Source: Arabidopsis thaliana (lineage: Eukaryota > Streptophyta > Magnoliopsida > Brassicales > Brassicaceae). Taken from it: 64,000 nt of DNA. The translations under genes and the position numbers were made by a program. The stretch is taken from positions 13,457,835-13,521,834 of the forward strand of contig NC_003076.8 in NCBI RefSeq assembly GCF_000001735.4. The letters are read 5' to 3'. This document shows, piece after piece, positions 55,076 through 64,000 of the stretch (positions within the stretch are counted from its first letter, which is position 1; every line of letters begins with the position of its first letter). The notes below the pieces were generated by a model. The model worked only from the letters and a program-made list of their open reading frames with translations, had not been told where the DNA came from and did not search any database.

Positions 55076-57267
55076 TTAGATTCTGACCCGCACATACGTG
55101 CGGGATTTCATATTTTAAGAAATGTATTAGAATATATTTTTAGTGAAAGATATTGTAATGTATAAATTAGAATGTGCATAGAAAAGTGTATAGTGTTATT
55201 TATGATACAATAGCTAAATTTTTATTAATTTATATTATTTATATTTCATTTGTATTTTGCATAGCAAATCGAATGTTAGATTTATTTCGAATTGCGGAAT
55301 AATATAGAGATTTTGGAAAATCAGTGTATTTTTCTTAGTTTGATGTATATACAAATTAATTGTTTTTGTTTGAAATTTGATCAATTAGATGATATAATGT
55401 GAAATTTACTCCGCGGTACACCGTTGTTCGATTTTTTTGTAACTAAAAATTTGAATTTTAAGTTATAGTTGTTTTGTATATATTGTTTTTTTTGTTTAGT
55501 AGATTATCACTAGTAGATTATCGTCCCGTATGATTATCAATCCAAACTCGTTCCACCAGATAATTTCATTCCGTAAAATTAAATATTATTTTTGTTATTT
55601 TTAAATATTTCTATGTAATATATTAAGAAAATCGAGGGATTGACCTGTGGTAAATCTTGGATTAATATATTTAAAAATAATTTGTGATTTATAAATTTAT
55701 GATATTGTAGTATATAAAACCGATTTTTAGTGTATACCTTTCAATAATTGTATAAACTATATATTAAAAATCAAAAATTTGTATAAATTGATATTGCAAC
55801 CTCATGAAATCTTAGTGATTTACCCGTAGGGTACCACGAGATAAATTTTATTTTATTTTTTTATAAACTGAAAAAATTGTTAATTTTAGTTAAAAATAAA
55901 AAAATAAATTAAGTTATATTTGTTCTGTTTATTGTTTCAGATTGTATAACTATATTTTGATTGTTAATTCCATGATTTTATCTGTGGTATAATATTGACC
56001 AACACCCGACTAGTTTCTTGTAATCTAATGTTGACCCTGGAAGAAAAATCCATAAGAATACGCATAAATGGATACTAAAATTAGGAGATAAACATCATTA
56101 AAACGTGAAGTAATTTACTTATGAATCTCTATCTATTTTTTTAAAAGAATTAATATTATAGATTGATTGTGAGGCAAAATGTGAATGTATGCATAACATT
56201 TATAAGAGATAGATTGTACGCAAAATTAGATTTTATTTTGGATTCAATCTTAACTTTTCTGAAAAAAACTAATCTGAATTACATATTTTAAATTTAGGAT
56301 GACGAAAGTATTTTTTTTTAAAAAGCTAAAATTTACTATGATATCAACGATTTTGGTATTTTTTAAATTAAACTTATCCTTATGCATTATCGCAAAAGTC
56401 ATTATTGTTCGAATACAATTAATGATCTGGCAAAAAAATCATATTACTCTTTGTTCCAAAGAAAAATCATTCAAATTTCAAAGAAAAAAATAAGAATATT
56501 GGTGTGAATCAATATTTTCTCTTTTTGAATATTTGCATTAAAAAATTTAATCATTGGTATTTAAACTTTGTTTTACTGTTTAAAAAAAAAAGAAATAATC
56601 GAATCTAGAAGAATGAATATTCCAAAAGCTTGTAACTATTATAATACGTTTAAAAGTAATTTTTCTTTTATATAATTCAAATTAAGCTTAGTGATATATT
56701 TTTAAAATAATGAAAATTACCTTTTTTTAAAAAAATACTTTAAAAGTTTATATCATTTAAATTCTAATTAAAATGTTAAATATTTTAATCTATACTGAAA
56801 CTATTTTCTAGATAATTACAAATCTAAAATCCAAAAGTTATCTTTTGAATATGCTAAATCATAATTTAAAATCATTTTTATGTGTACTAATCAGAAACAA
56901 TTAATATAGTTTTGTTAAGCGAATTGTATAAAATCTAAACTAAATGATAATTTGTTATTAAATTAGATTGAAGTTTCCGAATTATCTAATAACATATTAC
57001 CAAAATAAATAAGTTTACATATATATAATTCGAATTAAAATAGCATGATATGTTATGGAAACGTTTTAAAATAATTTCCGAAAATATTGGGTAGTTATTA
57101 ATTTATTGATTTAATTCGATTTTTTTAGAAAACAAAATCCAAGATATTTATTTAGTTGTAATAATTGTTAATTTATTAAATTACCCATGCAAAAAATTAT
57201 TTAGTTAGTTTTAAACTACCCTTACAATGTTGTAGTTCACATAATGCTTCCCAATTAATAGTATAGA
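55076..57267 (-). mobile_element. Non-autonomous Helitron (minus orientation), ~2.2 kb
   Basis: Minus-strand 5' end TCTATACTATTAATTGGGAAG begins at 57267 and is preceded by A. The 3' end has the hairpin CCCGCAC-loop-GTGCGGG (55087-55104) and closes with CTAA, followed by C rather than the usual T. Its terminal sequence closely resembles that of the outer Helitron at 40721, so they are one family. No gene inside. Confidence 0.6.
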
Positions 57268-57309
57268 TATGTATATATATATATATATACATATCTATTA
57301 TTTTCTAGA

Positions 57310-57555
57310 TTTTATAAAGCTATGTGGTACAAATGGTTGTGTAAGGTTTTAGACCTTTGAGAGGTCAAGAGTTCAAAATACATTTGAAACATGTTTTTAT
57401 TATTTTAAAATATCCAAAACGACGTAATTTATATTGTGAATAACTTTCTAGTTGGTAGTATTGACCTGCATTTTTTTAATTGAAGGGTTAAGTTGCAAAA
57501 AATCATTTTGAAGGTTTTGTTTTTGTACAAACCCCATAATATTTCTACATACTAC
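57310..57555 (-). mobile_element. Right end of MULE-like element (inverted partner of 35575-35850)
   Basis: Read on the minus strand this matches the left end block by block: CAAAATGATTTTTTGCAA, CCCTTCAATT, AAAATGCAGGTCAAT, TACGTCGTTTTG. It lies directly after the Helitron at 55076-57267. Confidence 0.5.
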
Positions 57556-58194
57556 ACAATTTGAATTTTCAAAACTCGATGTAAATTTGTAAAATGATGA
57601 ATAGTATTTGTAAGTAATAATATGTTGTACTATTTAGGATGTATAGGAATAGAATGTTTGTAAGGAATATACTTTACTATTTTTCATAACTCATTCGTAA
57701 ACCATTTTTAATTTTAATATACTAATCAATAGAGTTAAAACTATTTAACTATAGATTTGTTTTAGTTACAATCATCTACTAGTTTGTTTTACTTAATAAA
57801 TTTAGTTACAAACTTTTTTTCTTGATAAAACAGAGTTACAATAATCTATCGGTTTGTTTTAGTTAATCAATTTATTTTTGCATATGCATTATTGTTTCTT
57901 TGACTATTCGGAAATTTTCATTAGTTTATGCATGTGAAAAGATGACCATAATAACCTTTTGAAATGGAATGCTCTTGAAACTAATATAACCTAATTAAGA
58001 ATTACTCTCTGTGGATAATTATACCTAACTTTACTATATTATAGTTTCAGTTCGCATTGCACTGAACTGTTTAGATTGATCTCAAAATTAAGTTTTTTTC
58101 CTAAATATTGTCGTTTATCGAATATAATCATTTAAAGGGTAAATTGATTAAGTTGCTTTGCTTGAATAAAAGACCACCATTGCTCCTTACAAAA
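57556..58194. other. AT-rich sequence; no gene seen
   Basis: Repeated short words such as TTAGTTACAA and GGTTTGTTTTAGTTAAT recur at 57755-57875. No coding frame is supported. Confidence 0.4.
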
Positions 58195-58515
58195 ATGTTG
58201 ATTAAAGTTTTCTCTTTTTTGATCCTGATGATAACAATGGTTATTAACGTTAGCAAAGAATGTGATGAACAATCATGTCTAAACCTTTTGTTGGAGGTTA
58301 AGACAGTTTTCTCATCACTCTCGGAGATGAGACGTCGTGACATATTGATCATCGTTTTGAAGAATTCCGTGCGAATGATCGACATGGCTATGATTGGTGT
58401 GATGGAAGATTCAAAACTATATGAGGAGATGAAAAATGATATGCTTAGTGTGAAGGAGGACACAAAACTATTGATGTTGCATTCGTCAGAACCGCTAAAT
58501 AACAATTCAAAATAA
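58195..58515 (+). CDS. Small hypothetical secreted-type protein
   Basis: A 106-codon frame from the internal ATG at 58195 begins MLIKVFSFLILMITMVINVS, which looks like a signal peptide, followed by ECDEQSCLNLLLEVKTVF and a helical, Met/Lys/Glu-rich remainder. An ATG at 58108 would extend it to 135 codons but would put the hydrophobic stretch inside. The AT-rich context makes an open frame of this length moderately unusual. No family is recognised, and chance is not excluded. Confidence 0.3.
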   Translation: MLIKVFSFLILMITMVINVSKECDEQSCLNLLLEVKTVFSSLSEMRRRDILIIVLKNSVRMIDMAMIGVMEDSKLYEEMKNDMLSVKEDTKLLMLHSSEPLNNNSK

Positions 58516-59460
58516 TTTATCTTTTATTACCACACAACTTGTTTCCCATCAAACCAACTTCAACCTCTAAAACTAGAATCATTGTCAATTTTCTCGTAAC
58601 ATTTGTGCAATTTAAGACCAACATAGCCACAACCTGCATTCAATCTTATACTTGGTTTAAGATTGATACGAATTTAAATTATTCAAACCAAAATCTTTAA
58701 TGCTACAAAATTGAAAATTATTTGCGGAGTGTATAGGTAATAGAACATGTGTGTTTGTCGTCGATCCTTCTTCTTTAAACCCAAAATTTTATCTCAATCA
58801 AGGTCTTACGATTCATAACTATTATGAAAAAGCAAAAACTATTACGCAGACAACATCATACAAAAACACATGTTTTATGCCTCATCGAAAATATAAAGCA
58901 GAAATAACTCCCACGAAGAGAGAAGTGCCCATAATAGCAAAAACGATGAAAAATAGAAAGAACAACTATTAAGAGTAGTAACCAACCCTAATTGTTACTG
59001 ACGACTCAAAATTTACAACTTAAATTATGATAGAATGAGATTTATCACGTTATTATTTATATTGAAAATATATATGATTAATCAACTATAATTTTTGTTA
59101 TTTTTTTTTGTTGGAAAATAAAAAGATTATCAAAATTAATATAGAAGTTTAATGTATTCACATATTGTTTTTCAAAAACTTACATTTTTTAATTTTTATA
59201 TATAGTTTTTCTTACTCATATGTTATTTTTCAAAAGTTTACATTTCTATTCTTCACATATATAATTCTTTTTTTTCTTTTCATAGATATCTTAATATATA
59301 TAATATTATAATTTAAAAATATTAATGAAAGTGATGGCAAAAGTATCAATTAGTGATATGACTTATCGAGATTGGTCATTTATAAGAATATGATAGTATA
59401 ATAAAAATTGTGAGACTAATATGTATTATTTAAAGAAGATATGGACACCTTCATAAGCAA
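58516..59460. other. AT-rich sequence upstream of a Helitron-like end; no gene
   Basis: A few short frames only. No repeats beyond simple A/T tracts. Confidence 0.4.
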
Positions 59461-59487
59461 ATAGCCTCAACTTTTTTATAGTATAGA
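59440..59487 (-). mobile_element. Helitron-like 5' end without a recognised 3' partner
   Basis: The minus strand reads TCTATACTATAAAAAAGTTG from 59487, preceded by A, as in Arabidopsis Helitrons. No hairpin plus CTRR end for it is seen between here and 57268, so the element may be truncated. Confidence 0.5.
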
Positions 59488-60029
59488 TTGATAACTTAAA
59501 ATTAGAATTAGTAAATGATTTTATAATAAAATATGTATAGCTTCCGTATAATTATCTTTCTATATTTATATTCTTTATAGAAAATGTAGGTATAGTTTCC
59601 TTATAATTATATTTATACTTTATTAAGTTTTTTTTTCTTTGATCAAACATATTTTTAAGATTGTTTAAGTTTATAATTTCTTACAGTTATCTTTTTATGA
59701 TTTTAAAATTATCAGAAAATATTGTTTTACACTTGTCAAAATATGAGATCGATAAATGTGCCTTCTTAAAACAATCATATAAGTTATTAGTCTTAAAAAC
59801 CAAGCTTTATATGATAAATTATATATAGATATATTAAATTATATATTGATTAATTAATACTGTTATCAATTTTCAATATTGATAAGACTATACATTTATA
59901 AATTTCTTTTTCAAATATTATTTTTTATTTGTATTATTTTTTATAATGATACCGTGTAATTTATTAATTTATAAATATTATCAGTTTATCAAGATTAGTT
60001 TATAGATGTTTTACTGTACCACTTGAACT
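59488..60029. other. AT-rich sequence; no gene seen
   Basis: Nothing supported. Confidence 0.4.
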
Positions 60030-60541
60030 ATATGGAGAACAAATATGGGAAGTTATCCTCCTCTGTTGGTTCGTCCTAGAAAACTCTCTCGGGCACAAAA
60101 GCCAAGGAGCCGCAAACCACTGTTGAGATGTGTTTTCCTCACCGATATTGCTCCTCCGACGATTTCCCTCACTGACCAACACTTGCTTCCTAGGTGATAT
60201 ATCTCAAGTGAACTCCTTCCGGCGACGTTGTTATTTCCCGATGAGTTTCCCCTGATATGACTTTCTTCTGCATGTCACTTACCTCGATTTGAGGCTCCTT
60301 TCGTTGTTGCCACCAGAGTCTCCGCCAGAACCGCCAGACCCACCAAACCTACCAGATCCTCTTCCTCATATCAATAGTTTTTCCGACGTATCTCATGCTC
60401 AACCGCATCTTTCCACCTTTCTAATCTCGTTTTCCTCCAACGAAGCTCTTTCTCCTTCCCAGCATCCACCATGTTTTGTTCAATGGCTCTCATCCTCCCC
60501 TACCGACTAAGAGAACCAGGCGCTCTTCTCAAGCTGTTCTT

Positions 60542-60746
60542 AGGGGCGGAGGTATATGGCTAGCAAGGGGTCAATTGACCCCTATGGATTTTAAAAAATT
60601 GTTTATTTACTTATATTTTTTGAAGCAAAACTTACAAAAATAGTTTAAAATATGTTTATTGACCCCCATAAAAATTTGTTTGAAATAGATTTTAATCTTT
60701 AGATAAAAATTGACCTCTACAAAAGTAATGGCTACCTCCGCCACGA
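60542..60746. mobile_element. hAT MITE, 205 bp
   Basis: It is flanked by a perfect 8-bp duplication CTGTTCTT at 60534-60541 and 60747-60754. The ends contain GGCGGAGGTA and its complement TACCTCCGCC. It has no coding capacity. Confidence 0.88.
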
Positions 60747-61083
60747 CTGTTCTTCACCATGGTTGCTCCCGCTGTTGCTACCCAGGCAGTAGAGTGTAAC
60801 GGGGCTTGTTTGGTTGTCATCACCTCAAGCTCTCTTCCTCTTTCATGTGGCCAGGTTATGCTTTCGTCATGTTCCTTGGACTATATTCAGATGTCTTTGG
60901 TTGGCAGGTCTCTCGCGCTTGTGCGATCTCTTACGGCTTATTGAAGTTTTTTCCCTTGTTCTATTTCGGGTATTGATTATATGAAGATGGTCTTTCTTCC
61001 TTTGTGACAGATTGGAATGACTTCTTTAATGTCTATTCCTCCGTTGAATCTGGTTGATTTCTCCTTTATGGAATATGTCTTTC

Positions 61084-61476
61084 CAGTGGCGGATCTAGAA
61101 AATGAATATGGGTAGGGCACAAATTATTTTATATATATAATTTTATTTTGAATATGTAATATTTATATATTATTAAAAATATATATATTGGATTTTTATT
61201 AGTTAATATAATAATGAAGAGAAAAAAATAAAATTTAAATTTAAAAAGAAAGAGGTCAAACAAAATAACAAATGAAAAAATAATATATTTAGAAAATTAA
61301 TAGAAAAAAGGAAAAAAGGCAAAATAGATAAAACTCGAACCTAAGAATTGGTGTGCTACTTTACAAGACTCATTCAAACATGCTAAGTGACTTAATTATG
61401 TACATACTACAAAGAAAAACCTATAAATCAGTGTGGGGCACGTGCCCCAGCTCCTCTTAACCTCCATTCGCCCCTG
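61084..61476. mobile_element. hAT MITE, 393 bp
   Basis: It is flanked by a perfect 8-bp duplication TGTCTTTC at 61076-61083 and 61477-61484. The ends are CAGTGGCGGAT and, inverted, CAGGGGCGAAT. The left terminal word CAGTGGCGGATCTA is identical to that of the hAT element ending at 40205, so the larger element is of the family able to mobilise this MITE. Confidence 0.9.
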
Positions 61477-62065
61477 TGTCTTTCTCCCAAAAATTCCACT
61501 TCGTTTGAGTGGTACTGTTGCAAAGAACTTGTTGTCGATTGTTTCAAACACTAATGCTTTAAGTTGGTCATATGTCTTTGAATTTGGCATGGATCTGGAA
61601 TGGCATTTGAATCTCTTGGATCACTTCAATGGTGACTCATGTTTACCTTGTATTGAGGTTTGTGTTAGACTTGTACATGCTAACCTTTTATGTTGCTAAG
61701 GGCTTTGTCCTGATTTTTAGCATTGGCAGATGTTGTTTTGTAAATGTGGTGTGGGAAGTGCAATCTCTGTTTAGGGCTAAGCTTCCTCATCTTGGTATCC
61801 GCTGCCAAATTCTCTTTCCAAAAGTCCCACTTGTTTGAGTGGTTTGGATGATCAATCGTTTCCGGTATTCAAAGGACTTTCCTTCCGGCTGATGGTATTC
61901 TCTGCCCTTGTCGCAGAGTTTGTAACCCTTTGGGTTGCGATGGATGCAATTACACAAGAAGCTTCCGAGAACGTTCTTTTTTGAACTCTTTTAGTTTTCT
62001 TTGTTGTGTTGTATCTTCAATATATCCTTAGTTTAACTTTCTTTTGGTCTTCTTTTAAGTATTTA

Positions 62066-62925
62066 CTAGATGAACATCCATGCTACGCATGAGTTTTTGT
62101 TTTTAAAATTGTCGAAAAAATATGATTATATTTTTTTGTTGATTTTAATGTTCATTTTGATAAATTCATCTATTTAATATAATAATTATTTTTTATGATT
62201 AAATTCATCTATAACTCGAACTATCAATTCTAGTACAATATTAATATTTATATATTTATTATTCTAATATTTCACTATCATGATCACATACAACAACAAT
62301 ATATGATATATTGATACGATATATGTAGTTATATTACTTATGTGTTTTGAAATTTGTCTAACTTATTGTAACAAACAATTATTTATTCCATATATTCTCT
62401 CGTCATCTAGTACACAATCACATCATGATATGCTAGTAATTTAAGTCAACATTTTAATTCTCATCCCTACTATATAGTCATATAGAGTCTCGTTTTTTTT
62501 TTTGTATGTCTAATGTTTTGGATAACTATTACGTGAAAAAATTGTATATCAATGTTACAAAGTTATCAGAACTCACAAAAATGTACAGAAAGAAGGTCAT
62601 ATGATAAATCAAATTTACAAAACGTAATAATAAAAAAAATATCTAACTAAAATTACTAAATTAATATGAGGTTAGGTAGCAAACATGTAAAATACAATAC
62701 AAGTAAATTTTTAGTCTTTATGGATTAATGACTATTGATAAAAAATTTTAATAAAATAAGTAGAATAGAATGAAAGTAGTACTTGATACATTAGTATGAT
62801 TTTTTATTTATTAATGTTTTTAGAAAATTCATTCAAGGATGAGATTAATGGAGAATTTAACACAACAAAAGACTTTTGATTTTTTCTCAATTAGTTTTAC
62901 TAGTTTTTTAATTAATTAATGTAGA
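62066..62925 (-). mobile_element. Probable Helitron remnant (minus orientation)
   Basis: On the minus strand, CTAG (62069-62066) followed by T is preceded by the hairpin CATGC-GTA-GCATG (62079-62091). A possible 5' end, TCTACATTAATTAATTA, begins at 62925, but its flanking base is not the expected A. The left (3') end is well supported and the right end is weak. No gene inside. Confidence 0.45.
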
Positions 62926-63037
62926 ATGATACATGTCATTTTCTTGTGTGATGATGTGTCATTTATATGAAGAGAGTTGACCAACTTTCACATATATGAT
63001 TGCTTTGTTATCTTGTATTTTCTTTCCTCCTCTTATA

Positions 63038-63766
63038 TATGAAGAGTTATTGAATTGATTCTTGTATATTTCACTGAATGATACAAAGAACTTGTCTTAG
63101 AAGAAGAGGTTTGTCAGATGATGGCAGCGTCGTAGAGCCTGTGTGAGTTATTGATAATCTTGAACCATCAGCAATGGTAACTGCGTCATGACCATTGTAG
63201 GGTTGATGTTGAAAGAGATGTTGGAAATTAGATGTGATGTGGTGCGTCGCTCCACTATCGAGTAGCCATGGTGAGGCAGCGTGTGCTTGTGGCACAGAAT
63301 GGAGTTGAGGTAACTGGTTTAAAGCGTGTAATTGGGTGCATCGTTTTGCACCATGCCCATAGACACCACAAATTTGACACCTAGTTGGAAATTGTCGTAG
63401 TGGTGAAAAGCCAGGAGGAATGAGTGGCGCCTCCGTATGAAGAGTTTGCCTGTTGCGTGAAAATGCATGATTGGCAGTGACTGAGAATTCCATTGAATGA
63501 TAGATGAAACAAGAGAAGAAGAATAGATGGTGACTCGGGGAAAAAAAAAGTTAGGTTTTTAGAGATCTTTGCTCTGATACCATATGAAGAGTTATTGAAT
63601 TGATTCTTGTATATTTCACTGAATGATATTCTTACAACTTATATACACAGCCCAAGGCTTAGCTAGAGTAATTACAGAGAATATTGAGACATTAATGAAG
63701 AACTCAATTACAGGAATTTGACGTGTGAAGGAGAATCAGATTATGCACTTTCCTTAACACTCTACA
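63038..63766 (-). mobile_element. Ty1/copia retrotransposon, internally deleted
   Basis: A 5-bp duplication TTATA flanks it (63033-63037, 63767-63771). The 5' LTR occupies 63583-63766 (184 bp, begins TGTAGAGTG on the minus strand). It is followed by the primer-binding site TGGTATCAGAGC (63582-63571), complementary to initiator-Met tRNA as in most plant copia elements. The 3' LTR survives only as about 47 bp at 63038-63084. Most of pol is missing. Confidence 0.8.
63071..63493 (-). pseudogene. Copia gag-protease fragment
   Basis: The frame shows a gag zinc knuckle CQICGVYGHGAKRC (C-x2-C-x4-H-x4-C) and the aspartic protease active-site segment WLLDSGATHHIT. It runs directly into the 3' LTR remnant, so integrase and reverse transcriptase are deleted. 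Confidence 0.85.
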
Positions 63767-63771
63767 TTATA

Positions 63772-64000
63772 TAGAGTTTTGAGGCTTAATTTTAATGAAA
63801 GTATTAAATTTGTCCAAAAAAAAAAGAAAAACAAATATGGAAATGTTGGGTTGGTATAAGCCAAACCGGAAATCTCTATACCAAAAACAAAACCGAAAAA
63901 TTCATGAAAGAGAGTTTTATTCTTTCAGACTTCTGGATTCCTCTAGAGAAGCTGAGAAATACCAATTTTTCTTCTATACATGTCGCTTCTCCTAACTTCT
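63772..64000. other. End of window; no gene recognised
   Basis: A short plus-strand frame begins at 63795 (MKVLNLSKKKRK...) and runs to the window end. I see no reason to call it a gene. Confidence 0.3.

Larger units (their letters stand above)
60030..62035 (+). mobile_element. Probable non-LTR retroelement remnant (LINE 5'-like or Sadhu-like)
   Basis: The stretch has a base composition unlike its surroundings, with Pro-rich translation at 60289-60370 (PPESPPEPPDPP), as seen in the 5' region of Arabidopsis LINE ORF1. It is broken by two hAT MITEs. Short noncoding Sadhu-type retroposons are an alternative. No intact frame remains. Confidence 0.35.

Noticed and set aside
58128..58505. 125-codon minus-strand frame
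   Set aside because: It overlaps the plus-strand small frame and is Ser/Ile/Phe-rich with no start context or family; likely a shadow.
60289..60510. Pro-rich 73-codon frame as an extensin-like gene
   Set aside because: The Pro-rich part is short, lacks Ser-Pro repeats and sits in sequence resembling a LINE 5' region interrupted by MITEs.

Overview
This is a nuclear plant window, almost certainly from the genus Arabidopsis. Three single-copy genes, all on the minus strand, correspond in order to what I recall as At5g35200-At5g35210-At5g35220 of A. thaliana: an ANTH clathrin-assembly protein (4.6-7.7 kb), the PHD/DDT protein PTM (16.7-24.4 kb) and the chloroplast site-2-type protease EGY1 (26.8-29.7 kb). 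Exons were reconstructed by hand from splice sites. PICALM3 and EGY1 come out in frame at 544 and 548 residues. I cannot tell A. thaliana from a close relative. The density of nested repeats fits a pericentromeric location.

Layout. 1-4261: twelve tandem ~355-bp units, each ending in an 80-nt tRNA-like sequence with Pol III-gene-like flanks. 4.3-9.3 kb: the clathrin-assembly gene and its promoter. 9.3-15.3 kb: a Harbinger-type transposon split by a 4.4-kb LINE. 15.3-29.7 kb: a segmental duplication of the clathrin-gene and EGY1 surroundings, with the PTM body at the junction. PTM takes its leader from a copy of the clathrin-assembly gene and its membrane C-terminus from a truncated EGY1 copy. 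30-35 kb: a foldback element, an unrecognised gene with duplicated exons, and a MITE. 35.6-57.6 kb: inverted, MULE-like ends bracketing a stack of nested insertions (a hAT element and three Helitrons). Two of the Helitrons carry RPA-like OB-fold genes, two intact and two broken. 57.6-64 kb: AT-rich Helitron remnants, a non-LTR-like sequence with two hAT MITEs, and a mostly deleted copia element.

How the genes relate. EGY1 is a thylakoid-type intramembrane metalloprotease and the clathrin-assembly protein is an endocytic adaptor. PTM is described in the literature as an envelope-tethered PHD regulator of plastid-to-nucleus signalling, a role that has been disputed. The sequence shows its tether is a catalytically disabled piece of the neighbouring protease gene, still under apparent protein-level constraint. 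The remainder is mainly transposon biology; the RPA-like genes fit the known habit of plant Helitrons to carry single-strand DNA-binding proteins.
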